Source: DATLFA01 sp039934635
GTDB taxonomy: Bacteria; Actinomycetota; Acidimicrobiia; Acidimicrobiales; WLNW01
Length of the DNA stretch: 64,000 bases
Assembly: GCA_039934635.1 (NCBI GenBank)
Contig: JBDTLT010000009.1
Coordinates: 1 to 64,000 of the forward strand
Direction: 5' to 3'
The notes under the pieces were generated by a model, which worked only from the letters and a program-made list of their open reading frames with translations, had not been told where the DNA came from and did no database searches. Numbering within the stretch: position 1 is the stretch's first letter; each line of letters opens with the position of its first letter. Made by a program: the position numbers and the translations under genes. Positions 9,098 to 17,531 of this stretch are shown here, in pieces.

Positions 9098-10353
9098 CAG
9101 ATGATCCCGTCGGTGCGAAGGTCGTCGATCTGCGCGGTGGTCATCCCGAGCAGTTCGCCGAAGACCTGTTCGTTGTGCTCACCGAGGCAGGGCGCGCCGC
9201 GTGCGATCACCCAATCGGTTTCGCTGAAATGCGCCGGCTCGCCGTCGACGCGCACCTCGCCCATCTCGCGGTGCTCCACGGTCGGCCAGAGCCCCCACGC
9301 GGACGTGTTCGTGTCCGCGTCGATGCGCTCCGCCGGCTTTTGCACCGCCGAGGCCGGCACACCGACGGCTTGCAGCCGCGCCGCGAGATCGAACTTGTTC
9401 CACGAACGAGTCGCGGCGTCGATGGCGAGGTCGAGTTCGTCTTCGTGGGCGAGCCGGCCCGCGAGCGTGGCGTAGCGCGCATCGCCGCACCACGGTTGGG
9501 CCATCACTTCGGCGAAGCGCACCCAGTCGTGGTCGTCGCGACAGGACACTGCGACCCAATCGTCGTCGCCGGTGCACGCGTAGATGCCGTGGGGCGCCAT
9601 CGGTGGGAACTGGCTGCGGTTCGAATTCGGCATGCCGGTGCGGCGCAGCGGGCGGCCGTTGACCGTGTAGTCGAGCACGACCGGGCCGAGCAACGCTGCC
9701 CCCGCTTCGGTGCACGACATGTCGACCCACTGCCCCTCGCCCGTGCGTTGGTGGTGCACCAGTGCGCAGAGGATCGCGATCGCCATGATGTTGCCGCCGT
9801 GGTGGTCCATGTAGCTGTAGCCCCACCCCGCAGGCGGCAGACCGGGCAATCCCGACGAGAACGTGAGCCCGCAGGCCGCTTGCACGATCGGGCCCCACGT
9901 GCGAAAGCTGCGATACGGCCCCGTGTGACCGAACCCGCAATTCGACACGTAGATGATGTCGTCCTTGATCGCGCGCAATGCGGGGTAGTCGAAGCCCCAC
10001 CGCTCGAGGACCCCCGCGGCAAAGTTCTCGCTGACGACATCGCTGATCTCGACGAGTTGGCGCAGCAACTCTTTGCCCCGATCGGTGCGCAGGTTCAGTG
10101 TGATGCCGAGCTTTTCGACGTTGTGGTTCTGGAACCCGCCGCCGAGCTCGATGCCGCGACGATCGTCCTGGAACGGCTCGTTGCCCCGCAAGATGTCCCA
10201 CTTGCCTTGCCGCACCGGGTCCTCGATGCGAATCACTTGCGCGCCGAGCGCCGCGAGCCACCGCGTTGCGCCCGCACCCGCGAGTTGGCCGGTGAAGTCG
10301 CAGATGCGGATGTGCGAAAGCGCGGCCGATTTCGCGGGGGTAACCGTCGTCAT
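9097..10353 (-). CDS. CaiB/BaiF CoA-transferase family protein with Glu at the catalytic position
   Basis: A 418-aa family III CoA-transferase, first gene of a two-gene minus-strand operon. The N-terminus (SHIRICDFTGQLAGAGATRWLAALGAQVIRIEDP, shown here only by its 5' half SHIRICDFTGQLAGAG) and VVSENFAAGVLERWG are typical. The catalytic-loop segment reads GQWVDMSCTEAG, placing Glu216 where Asp usually forms the mixed anhydride. Divergent transcription from the 332-aa protein at 10389 leaves only 35 bases for both promoters. The acid partner is unknown. Confidence 0.87.
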   Translation of the reverse strand: MTTVTPAKSAALSHIRICDFTGQLAGAGATRWLAALGAQVIRIEDPVRQGKWDILRGNEPFQDDRRGIELGGGFQNHNVEKLGITLNLRTDRGKELLRQLVEISDVVSENFAAGVLERWGFDYPALRAIKDDIIYVSNCGFGHTGPYRSFRTWGPIVQAACGLTFSSGLPGLPPAGWGYSYMDHHGGNIMAIAILCALVHHQRTGEGQWVDMSCTEAGAALLGPVVLDYTVNGRPLRRTGMPNSNRSQFPPMAPHGIYACTGDDDWVAVSCRDDHDWVRFAEVMAQPWCGDARYATLAGRLAHEDELDLAIDAATRSWNKFDLAARLQAVGVPASAVQKPAERIDADTNTSAWGLWPTVEHREMGEVRVDGEPAHFSETDWVIARGAPCLGEHNEQVFGELLGMTTAQIDDLRTDGII

Positions 10354-10388
10354 GGGACGAACCTATTCGAAATGAGTACCGTGGTTCC

Positions 10389-11387
10389 ATGACACTCGCC
10401 GCAGAACGCCATCAGTACGACGACTACGACTCCCTGCTCGAGGACTATTTCGAAAAGGGTTGGACCGATGGGTTACCGGTCGTGCCGCCGACGCCCGAAA
10501 AAGTCGAGCACTTCCTGCGCGTCGCCGGTCTCGAACCCGACACCGAGCTGGGTGCAGTACCGACGCGCGAAGTGGTGGTGACCGCCGAGCAGGCCGCCAT
10601 CAACGCAGTGATGGCCGGATGCAAGCCCGAATACTTCCCCGCGGTCGTTGCGGCAGTGCGCGCGCATCTCGATCCGATGGGCAATTGCCACTCGACCACC
10701 GGCACGCTCTCGGGCGCGGCGCATGCGGTCATCATCAATGGACCCATCCGCAACGAGATCGGCGTGGCCAGTTACTCCGGTTGCTTCGGGCCGGGTTTCC
10801 GCGCCAACGCCACCATCGGCCGCGCGTTACGGCTCGTGATCCGCAATGTCTGTCGGGCGATTCCCGGCTTTCTCGACCGCGCATCGTTCTCGTGGCCGCT
10901 GCGTTACTCGTTCTGCTTTGGCGAGAACGAAGAAGCCAGCAACTGGACACCGATGCACGTGCAACGCGGATTCCGGCCCGACCAGAGCACCGCCACCGTC
11001 ATGTCGATCATGAAGTTCGCACCGGCGAGCGATCTCACGAGCCGTACCGCCGAGGGCATCTTGGATTCGATCGTGAAGAACGCGCGCTGGTCCGGTGTGG
11101 GCGGCGACCACTGGCTCGGTGATGACCACAACGTCATGTTCGTGTTCGGCACCGAGCATCACCGCTTCTTCATCGAAGAGGACTATTCGAAAGAGCGCAT
11201 GCAGGAGTACCTGTGGCCCAAGCTCTACGCGGAGACGAGTGGTCCCAACGACCGCCGGGTGAACGTGGCCAAGCCCGAGGGCATCTTGTTGGTCGCTGCC
11301 GGCGGGCCGGGTATGGGTGAGACGTGGATGCTGATGCCGCATCTCGCCCACGCGATCATCCGCGAAATCGAACCGGCCCGGGCCTGA
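10389..11387 (+). CDS. Uncharacterised 332-aa protein, first gene of the UGSC selenoprotein operon
   Basis: I do not recognise an experimentally defined family. The protein looks soluble, with no signal peptide or membrane segment. It opens with a Tyr/Asp-rich helix followed by EKGWTDGLPVVPPTPEKV, then a Gly- and Ser-rich core containing NCHSTTGTLSGAAHAVIING and ASYSGCFGPGFRANA. Cys residues occur at about 78, 100, 132, 155 and 176. The C-terminal KPEGILLVAAGGPGMGETW may be a nucleotide- or cofactor-binding loop. It lies 78 bases before the UGSC selenoprotein on the same strand, so a shared pathway is likely, with redox or cofactor chemistry only a guess. Confidence 0.7.
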   Translation: MTLAAERHQYDDYDSLLEDYFEKGWTDGLPVVPPTPEKVEHFLRVAGLEPDTELGAVPTREVVVTAEQAAINAVMAGCKPEYFPAVVAAVRAHLDPMGNCHSTTGTLSGAAHAVIINGPIRNEIGVASYSGCFGPGFRANATIGRALRLVIRNVCRAIPGFLDRASFSWPLRYSFCFGENEEASNWTPMHVQRGFRPDQSTATVMSIMKFAPASDLTSRTAEGILDSIVKNARWSGVGGDHWLGDDHNVMFVFGTEHHRFFIEEDYSKERMQEYLWPKLYAETSGPNDRRVNVAKPEGILLVAAGGPGMGETWMLMPHLAHAIIREIEPARA

Positions 11388-11465
11388 GGCACGCGGCCCG
11401 TGCGGCAAGGGAGCCTGAACGGGGAACCCTGGTAACATCAACGGACCGGCGATGGAGGTAGCACC

Positions 11466-12005
11466 ATGGCATTGATCGGACTCGATCCGACGAGTGGTCC
11501 CATCGGGGGCGACAGCGGCAAACGCCTCGCTCCCCGTCCGGTTTCGCTGGCGGGACAAGTGGTCGGGCTCGTCGCCAACGGTCTCGGCCAAGGCGAGGCG
11601 TTCCTCGACGCCCTCTACGAAGAGCTCAACAAGATCGACGATCTCCAGGGCAAGGTCAAGGTCATCAAGGGGTCGGTGTCGATCGCGCCGTATCCCGACG
11701 ATTGGAAGCGCTTGACCGAAGGAGCCACCGTCGCCATCACCGGCTTCGGTGGTTGAGGCAGCTGTAGCGCCCGCAGTTTGCGGGACGCCGTCGAACTCGA
11801 GTGGGCCGGCATTCCGTCGGTGGCCATCATTCACTACGAGATGACCGGGTCGGCCAAGGCGATCGCCCGCATCAGCGGACACGAAGACTACGACTTTGTC
11901 ACGGTCGGCTATCCGCACATCCCGACCGCGGTGTGGACTGCCGACGAGGCCAAAGAGATCGCGTCGGATGTTGCGCCGCTCGTGCGCAAGCTCTTGACTT
12001 CGTAG
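11466..12005 (+). CDS. UGSC-family selenoprotein (in-frame UGA at 11754-11756 read as selenocysteine)
   Basis: Read through the TGA, the frame gives one 179-aa protein: VAITGFGG, then U97-G-S-C100, then SARSLRDAVELEW. This is the U-G-S-C motif that names the family, a redox-like Sec-x-x-Cys pair. The two halves are in exactly the same frame. An SD of GGAGGT lies 6 bases before ATG 11466, and a SECIS-type hairpin follows the UGA. The N-terminal half (VSLAGQVVGLVANGLGQGE) and C-terminal half (GIPSVAIIHYEMTG, GYPHIPTAVWT) look like one alpha/beta domain split by the motif. Its catalytic role is not known to me. The SnoaL-like gene begins 2 bases after its stop. Confidence 0.88.
11767..11788 (+). 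promoter_or_regulatory. Bacterial SECIS-like hairpin of the UGSC gene
   Basis: The stem GCG+CCCGC (11767-11774) pairs with GCGGG+CGC (11780-11788), with one bulged A at 11785. The loop is AGTTT. It starts 18 nt after the UGA and has G as its second base, fitting the described bacterial SECIS rule (loop about 16-37 nt downstream, G in the first two loop bases). It would bind SelB to deliver Sec-tRNA. Confidence 0.75.
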
Positions 12006-12007
12006 AC

Positions 12008-12502
12008 ATGAGTGGTGACAACCTCCAACGCGAGGTGCGGTTGCTTGCCGCGCATCGTGCCATCGAGCAACAGATCTACCGCATGGGCTACGCGCTCGAG
12101 GATGGCGACTTCGAGGTCGTAGGCGAGCTGTTGCAACACGCGACATTCGGCGCCGACATGATCGGGCGCCGCGTCTTCACCGGACGTGACGAGATCCGTG
12201 GCCAGTACGAGCGCACCAACATTGTCTATCCGGGCAAAGGCCGAGCGACCCGTGAGATGTACACCAACGTCGTCATCGACATCGATCTCGATGCATCGAC
12301 GGCCCGATCAACCACGATGTACACGGTGGCACAGCAGATCCCCGACAGCGGAGCGCCGTTCGCGATGTTGGTGGCGGGGCGTTACGAAGACGAATGGGCC
12401 GTCATAGACGACGACTGGCACTGGACAGACCGCTTCATCGTCGTGCAATTCAAGAACGACCTCGACCGGCACATGCACACCGGTTCGCAGCCCTACAACT
12501 GA
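12008..12502 (+). CDS. SnoaL-like (NTF2-fold) protein
   Basis: A 164-aa protein with the layout of SnoaL_4-type proteins: an N-terminal helix (AAHRAIEQQIYRMGYALEDG) that includes the usual DxxFxxxxxLF-like region (DGDFEVVGELL), a central TGRDEIRGQY, then a beta-rich half ending AVIDDDWHWTDR. The NTF2 fold forms a small open barrel used by isomerases, cyclases, dehydratases and non-catalytic binders. ATG 12008 lies 2 bases after the selenoprotein stop, so it is co-transcribed and likely translationally coupled. It may bind the same substrate as its operon partners; that is inference. Confidence 0.8.
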   Translation: MSGDNLQREVRLLAAHRAIEQQIYRMGYALEDGDFEVVGELLQHATFGADMIGRRVFTGRDEIRGQYERTNIVYPGKGRATREMYTNVVIDIDLDASTARSTTMYTVAQQIPDSGAPFAMLVAGRYEDEWAVIDDDWHWTDRFIVVQFKNDLDRHMHTGSQPYN

Positions 12503-12524
12503 CCGGCAAACCGTTTGCCGTCAG
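12499..12524. terminator. Bidirectional hairpin terminator
   Basis: CTGA-c-CGGCAA / TTGCCG-TCAG forms a strong hairpin around a 5-base loop with a single bulged C. It lies exactly between the convergent stops of the SnoaL-like gene and the polysaccharide deacetylase gene and includes bases of both stop codons. It lacks a T-run. Confidence 0.6.
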
Positions 12525-13396
12525 ACGACGTCGAGCAGTGAACCGGGTTGCAGCCCGGCGGCGCGGATCTCTTTGATGATCTGCACGAGGGCGTTGCCGT
12601 CCTGCGACTGCTCGCCGACGTGGAACAACAAGATGCCGCCCGGGACGAACGCCTTGCGGCAGATCTCGACGATCTGCGGCGCGGTCTTGCCCATCCACCC
12701 GAGCGAGTCGACGGTCCAGAGCGCGTCGTACTTGTAGCCGAGCTGGCCGAGCAGCTTGTCGGTCTCGTTGTCGACGTCGCCGAACGGCGGCCGGAACCAC
12801 GGCTTGGACGTGACGTTTGCGCCGGCAAGGTTCTTGAACACCTGCTCGGCCTTGTCCAGCTCGGCGGTGCGAGCTTCACGATTCAGCAGCGCCGTCGACG
12901 ACGAGAAGCCGGTCCACGACTTGTGGCTGTATGTGTGATTGACGAGGTGATGACCTTCGGCGACGATGCGCCGGAACATGTCGGGGTTCTGTTCGGCCCA
13001 CTTGCCCGTCATGCCGAAGCTGACCTTGATCTGCTCGGCTTTGAGAGTGTCGAGAATCTGGCCCGTGAACCCGACGTCGGAACCCGCGTCGAAGGTGAGG
13101 GCGACGACCTTGCGCCCGTTGGTTCCCTTGCGCATCTGCAGCGCGGGCGCGCCGGCCGGTGGCGCAGTCGTCGTCGACGCACCGGCGACGGTGCCGATCG
13201 GTGCGGTAGTGGCGGATGCCGCGCGCGTCGTGGCGGGCGCGGCGGTACTCGCCGTCGCTTCGACTTGACCAGAGGCCGTCGATGTCACTCCGGGCTCGTC
13301 GTCGGGCGCCGCCTGTGGGGCGCCGCCGCACGCCGTGAACACGAGTGCACACGCGACCGAGAGCGCGACGCGAGAAAGAATGCGGGGAGACGGCAC
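12521..13396 (-). CDS. Polysaccharide deacetylase (NodB domain) lipoprotein
   Basis: A 291-aa secreted lipoprotein predicted to remove acetyl groups from a cell-wall or surface glycan. The signal peptide ends LVFTAC-GG, followed by an Ala/Thr-rich linker to about residue 85. The NodB domain shows VALTFDAGSD (catalytic and metal Asp), the metal motif HTYSH, the loop RPPFGDVD and the late ILLFHVG. FDAG instead of FDDG puts it with the PdaA-like group. The frame is open for another 170 codons upstream, but homology and the signal peptide favour GTG 13396. No clear ribosome site is seen. Confidence 0.85.
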   Translation of the reverse strand: MPSPRILSRVALSVACALVFTACGGAPQAAPDDEPGVTSTASGQVEATASTAAPATTRAASATTAPIGTVAGASTTTAPPAGAPALQMRKGTNGRKVVALTFDAGSDVGFTGQILDTLKAEQIKVSFGMTGKWAEQNPDMFRRIVAEGHHLVNHTYSHKSWTGFSSSTALLNREARTAELDKAEQVFKNLAGANVTSKPWFRPPFGDVDNETDKLLGQLGYKYDALWTVDSLGWMGKTAPQIVEICRKAFVPGGILLFHVGEQSQDGNALVQIIKEIRAAGLQPGSLLDVV

Positions 13397-13478
13397 CGCG
13401 CAACAGTACCGAGACGGCCCGATAGGTGCAGAACGGGCGGCGTGACAGAATGGCCATCCATCTTCCAGGGGGCTTTCC

Positions 13479-14282
13479 ATGACCGATCCGTTCGCCGCGT
13501 ACGACATGACCGGAAAGGTGGCAGTCCTCACCGGAGGGGCCAGCGGCATCGGCGAGGCGTCAGCCGAGCTCATCGCCGGCGCCGGCGGCGCGGTCGTGTT
13601 GGGCGATATCGACGAAGGTGGAGCCGAAAAGGTCGCGCAGCGCATCCGTGATGCCGGCGGTCGCGCCGTCGCCCAGCGGTGCAACGTCGCGCAAAAAGCC
13701 GACGTCGACGCGCTCATCGATCGAGGCGTGGCGGAATTCGGCAGGGTTGACGCGATGGGCAACATCGCGGGCGTGATGAACGCCGATCTCGTCATCAACA
13801 TCACCGAGGCCGAGTTCGACCGCATCATCGCCATCAACATGAAGGGCGTGCTGTGGGGTTGCCAGGCTGCGCTGCGGGTGATGATGCCGCAGGGTTCGGG
13901 CAGCATCATCAACATCTCGTCCGCCGCGATCGACTATCCCAACAGCAACGTGTCGCTCTACGCCATGACCAAAGCGGCCGTGGCCATGTTGACGATGGAA
14001 CTCGCCATCGAGGCCGGCCCGCACGGCGTGAGGGTCAACTGCCTCGCACCCGGTCAGACGGCCACCAACTTCGGCCGCTATCTCCGTGAAGACGACAAGG
14101 GTGAGATCGACCCCGACAAGTACGCCGGGTACGTGAGCCGCGGCACCAGCCTCTCGCCGATCGGCCGTCTCGGCGAAGCCATCGACCAGGCACACCTCGT
14201 GCACTATTTGGCCAGCGATGCGTCTCGCTTCGCGACCGGCGCCATCTTCCGTGTGAATGGTGGTGTGGGGATCGTCTGGTGA
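13479..14282 (+). CDS. Short-chain dehydrogenase/reductase (SDR)
   Basis: A 267-aa NAD(P)-dependent oxidoreductase with the Rossmann motif TGGASGIGEAS, an NIAG variant of the NNAG motif, ISSAAIDY (catalytic Ser) and YAMTK (catalytic Tyr and Lys). Asp in the GDID turn after strand 2 suggests NAD rather than NADP. Its stop overlaps the start of the P450 gene (GTGA at 14279-14282), so it probably oxidises or reduces the same alcohol or ketone that the P450 handles. The substrate is unknown. Confidence 0.92.
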   Translation: MTDPFAAYDMTGKVAVLTGGASGIGEASAELIAGAGGAVVLGDIDEGGAEKVAQRIRDAGGRAVAQRCNVAQKADVDALIDRGVAEFGRVDAMGNIAGVMNADLVINITEAEFDRIIAINMKGVLWGCQAALRVMMPQGSGSIINISSAAIDYPNSNVSLYAMTKAAVAMLTMELAIEAGPHGVRVNCLAPGQTATNFGRYLREDDKGEIDPDKYAGYVSRGTSLSPIGRLGEAIDQAHLVHYLASDASRFATGAIFRVNGGVGIVW

Positions 14283-15490
14283 CGTCCGATCCCTACTTCG
14301 ATCCGCGCGATCCGAACCACGTTCGCAATCCCTACGCGACCTACGCCCGGCTGCGCGCCGAAGCGCCGGTGCATCACAGCCCGCTCGGGTTTTGGATCAT
14401 CTCTCGCTACGACGACGTGATGGAGATGCTGCGCGACCCGCGCGGCAGTCGCGAGATGCACCAGTGGTCCGAGGCCTACGAGCAGAGCCATTCCGCGGCC
14501 GGGCCCGCCTGGGAACAGTTCGTGACGGATCAGGTTCAGTTCATGGATCCGCCGAACCACACACGCCAACGCAAGCTGGTCGCGAAGGCGTTCACGCCCA
14601 TGGCGATCGACGCGAACCGTCCACGGGTCGAACAGATCGTGCGCGAGCTCATCGATGCCGGTGAAGGTCGGCTCGACGTCGTAGAGGAGCTGGCCCGGCC
14701 CCTTCCCTACCGCATCATCTCCGAGATGCTCGGCGTGCCGTGGGACGACCCGCGTCTCCAACCCGAATGGATCACCATGATCGTGCGCGGCTTGTCGACG
14801 CTCGTCACCGACGACGACATGCGCAATGCCCGCGACGCGCTCGTCGGTATCACCGACCTCTTCCACGAGGCAATCGAGGACCACCGCCGGCGCCCGCGCA
14901 ATGACCTCATGTCGGCGTTGATCGCGGCCGAGGAAGAGGGCGACCGCCTGAGCACGAACGAACTGTTCGCGCTGTCGATCAACCTGCTCGTGGGTGGGTC
15001 GGAGACGACGATGAACCTCATCGCCAGCGCGCTCTATTCGCTGACACGATTTCCCGACCAACTCCAGCGCCTGAGGCGCCACCCAGGACTCATGCGCAAC
15101 GCCGTCGAGGAGTTTCTGCGCTTCGAGTCGCCCGCGCAATTCCAGTCGCGCACGGCGACGCAGCCCATCGTCGTGGGCGGTGTCGAGATTCCGCCCCGTC
15201 AGACCATCTACCTCTGCCTCGGGTCGGCCAATCACGACGACGATCGCTGGGATAGACCCGACGAGCTCGACATCGAGCGCGGCGAGCTGCAGCACATGGC
15301 CTTTGGCTACGGCATCCACCACTGCCTCGGAGCGTCGCTCGCTCGGCTCGAGACCGCGGTCGCCGTGCAGGCGCTCGTGGAGCTGCCCGATCTCGGGCTT
15401 GTCGGGCCCGAACCCGAATGGGGCGGCGCCGCCGCGCTGTCGCAACGAGGCTTGAAGCACCTCGACATCCGCTGGCAATACCGCCAATAG
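14279..15490 (+). CDS. Cytochrome P450
   Basis: A 403-aa soluble P450. The I-helix is VGGSETT, the haem loop is FGYGIHHCLG with the ligand at Cys349, and ExxR falls in EEFLRFESP. It starts at GTG 14279 inside the stop of the SDR gene, so the two enzymes are coupled. Similar P450-SDR pairs act on terpenoid or steroid-like substrates in actinobacteria, but nothing here fixes the substrate. Redox partner genes are absent nearby. Confidence 0.93.
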   Translation: MTSDPYFDPRDPNHVRNPYATYARLRAEAPVHHSPLGFWIISRYDDVMEMLRDPRGSREMHQWSEAYEQSHSAAGPAWEQFVTDQVQFMDPPNHTRQRKLVAKAFTPMAIDANRPRVEQIVRELIDAGEGRLDVVEELARPLPYRIISEMLGVPWDDPRLQPEWITMIVRGLSTLVTDDDMRNARDALVGITDLFHEAIEDHRRRPRNDLMSALIAAEEEGDRLSTNELFALSINLLVGGSETTMNLIASALYSLTRFPDQLQRLRRHPGLMRNAVEEFLRFESPAQFQSRTATQPIVVGGVEIPPRQTIYLCLGSANHDDDRWDRPDELDIERGELQHMAFGYGIHHCLGASLARLETAVAVQALVELPDLGLVGPEPEWGGAAALSQRGLKHLDIRWQYRQ

Positions 15491-15517
15491 GTCGCGTCGC
15501 CAATAACATGGGGCGCC

Positions 15518-17464
15518 GTGCGCGGTCGGCTGGCAGTCCTACGGGTGCGACAGCCGATCACGATCGTGATCGCGCTGGCGATCGTGTCATTCGTGCTCGC
15601 GCTCGTCGTGGCCGATCGACTCTTCCCCCTGTTGTCCGCCAACAACGACGAAGCGGTCTATCTCTTCCAGGCCCGCATCTTCCGGTCGGGCCATCTCACA
15701 TTGCCCGCCGACGGTTACCGAGACTTCTTCCGTCCGTGGATGTCGTCCGAACACGACCAACAGTTGGTTCTGGTGTTCCAGCCCGTGTTCCCGGCGCTGC
15801 TGGCGCTGTCTGATCTCGTCTTCGGGTCGATGCGGGTCGCTCTCGGCATCATCGCGGGAGCCAGCGTGCTGCTCGTCTACGCACTGTGTGGCGAACTCGG
15901 TCTCTCCCCGCGGGCGCGCGTCATCGCGGCTGCGATCTTTGCGCTGTCGCCGTTCGCGGTCATTCAGAGCGCGCTGTATCTCGAATATCTGTTTGCCGTC
16001 GCCCTCGAGATGGCGGTGCTCACATTGCTACTCGCGGGCCTGCGATCGACGAGGGGACGGCGGGCCCGCCGGTTGGCCGCCGCCGGGCTCGTGTTCGGGT
16101 TGCTCGTCTTCACCCGCCCGCTCGAGGGGCTGATGCTCGGGGTCGCGATGGGTCTGTTCCTCATCGTCCGCGAACGCAACTTCGCACGGGCGTTGCGCCA
16201 ATTGCTCTGGCCGGCGCTCGGCGCGCTGCCCATCGTCGCGTTGATGCTCGTGTACAACGCGCAACTCACCGGCAAACCGTTGCGATTCCCGCTGTGGGCG
16301 ATCGGCGGCAACAACTCCTTCGGCTTCGGCAGGCGCAACGTGGTCGCCGGATCACCATTGATCGACGCCACGTTCCTCAACGGCCTCAAGGCGCTGCACC
16401 AGAACATGCGGGCATTGCCGCACTGGGTGTTCGGCTCCATCATCGTCGTTCCGCTCGCCCTCCACGGTCTGTGGCAGCGCCGGCGCGAGACGACGACGGT
16501 GTTGCTGGTCGCCATCGGCGTGCTTTTCCCCCTCGCCTATCTCTTCTATTGGGGCAACCTGTTGATCGTCAACGGACGCAAGCTCATCGGTCCGCACTAC
16601 TACATGGCGCTGTTGATACCGACGGTCGTGTTCGCGGCGGTCGCGCTCGACCGACTCGCAGTACGGCGCAAGTCCTTGGCGACATTGGTGTTCGTATCGA
16701 TGATCGCGGCGACCTTGATCGAGTTGCCGGACAAGATCGACCGCAACGATCATTTCACCGACGTCTACCGCGCCGAGCAAGCCGCGATCGACTCGGTCGT
16801 CGACGACAATGCCGTCGTCATTCTGCCGATCACACCCGACGGGTCGTACTTGCTGCATCCGCGTAGTTGGCTGACCAACGACTTCGACCTTCGCGATCCG
16901 ATCCTGTACGCCGCGGATCGAGGCCCGGAGAACATCGAACTCTCCCGCCGCTACTCCGACCGGCGCTTGTACCGCCTGCAAGCCGTCGAAGCGACCCGTG
17001 TCCCACTCACCTTCCGCCCCTCGGTCCGCGAAGTGGTGGCGGTGAAGTCCGCCGAATTGCGCCGAGCCCTGAGCGCCCCGGTACCGGCCGAGGTCACGCG
17101 GGTCAACGCGTACGTGCAGACCGACGGCACCAATCGACAGACGTGCGCGGTCACGCCGGCCGCATCGACAGTGCGCGTCGCGGTAGACATGCGCCGGGGC
17201 AATGTTTTCCTCAACGGCTGTGATGGCGGCGGCCTGCTCTCGCTGGCGTTTGTCAACGCGCCCGCGACGTTGGTCGTCGGCTTCGAATTGTTCACCGACA
17301 CGCTCGGGCAGTCGGAATCACGCGAACTCCGCGTGTGGACCGCGCCGGAGGGATCCGACATCGTCAGCCTCAACGAAGAGACGTGGCGCATCGTCCCCCA
17401 CGACAAGACATCGACCCGCGTGATCGAAGCCAGCCCCGACCTCACCGTCGCCGCGCGCCCCTGA
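15518..17464 (+). CDS. GT-C type membrane glycosyltransferase (PMT/ArnT-like)
   Basis: A 648-aa polytopic membrane protein with about 11-12 hydrophobic helices in its first two thirds and a soluble C-terminal domain of about 230 residues. The first extracytoplasmic loop carries the acidic pair in ANNDEAVYLFQARIF, as in GT-C transferases that use polyprenyl-phosphate sugars. It probably glycosylates a lipid or surface protein outside the membrane. The start is GTG 15518, 28 bases after the P450 stop. A long hairpin follows the stop. The acceptor is unknown, and confidence in the GT-C call is moderate. Confidence 0.72.
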   Translation: MRGRLAVLRVRQPITIVIALAIVSFVLALVVADRLFPLLSANNDEAVYLFQARIFRSGHLTLPADGYRDFFRPWMSSEHDQQLVLVFQPVFPALLALSDLVFGSMRVALGIIAGASVLLVYALCGELGLSPRARVIAAAIFALSPFAVIQSALYLEYLFAVALEMAVLTLLLAGLRSTRGRRARRLAAAGLVFGLLVFTRPLEGLMLGVAMGLFLIVRERNFARALRQLLWPALGALPIVALMLVYNAQLTGKPLRFPLWAIGGNNSFGFGRRNVVAGSPLIDATFLNGLKALHQNMRALPHWVFGSIIVVPLALHGLWQRRRETTTVLLVAIGVLFPLAYLFYWGNLLIVNGRKLIGPHYYMALLIPTVVFAAVALDRLAVRRKSLATLVFVSMIAATLIELPDKIDRNDHFTDVYRAEQAAIDSVVDDNAVVILPITPDGSYLLHPRSWLTNDFDLRDPILYAADRGPENIELSRRYSDRRLYRLQAVEATRVPLTFRPSVREVVAVKSAELRRALSAPVPAEVTRVNAYVQTDGTNRQTCAVTPAASTVRVAVDMRRGNVFLNGCDGGGLLSLAFVNAPATLVVGFELFTDTLGQSESRELRVWTAPEGSDIVSLNEETWRIVPHDKTSTRVIEASPDLTVAARP

Positions 17465-17475
17465 CCCCAGACCCG

Positions 17476-17523
17476 TTCTTGTGGTGTTCGATAGGTGTAT
17501 ATACGTATCGAACACCACCAGAA
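17476..17523. terminator. Long bidirectional hairpin terminator
   Basis: GTGGTGTTCGATA (17481-17493) pairs perfectly with TATCGAACACCAC (17506-17518) around a 12-base AT-rich loop. After one mismatch, four more pairs (TTCT/AGAA) extend the stem to 18 positions. It sits between the convergent glycosyltransferase and 367-aa protein genes. Confidence 0.7.
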
Positions 17524-17531
17524 TGCGGTGT

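Noticed and set aside
11754..11756. TGA taken as the true stop of a 96-aa protein
   Set aside because: The downstream codons continue in frame into the UGSC motif and a conserved-looking C-terminal half, and a SECIS-like hairpin follows, so a Sec codon explains the data better.
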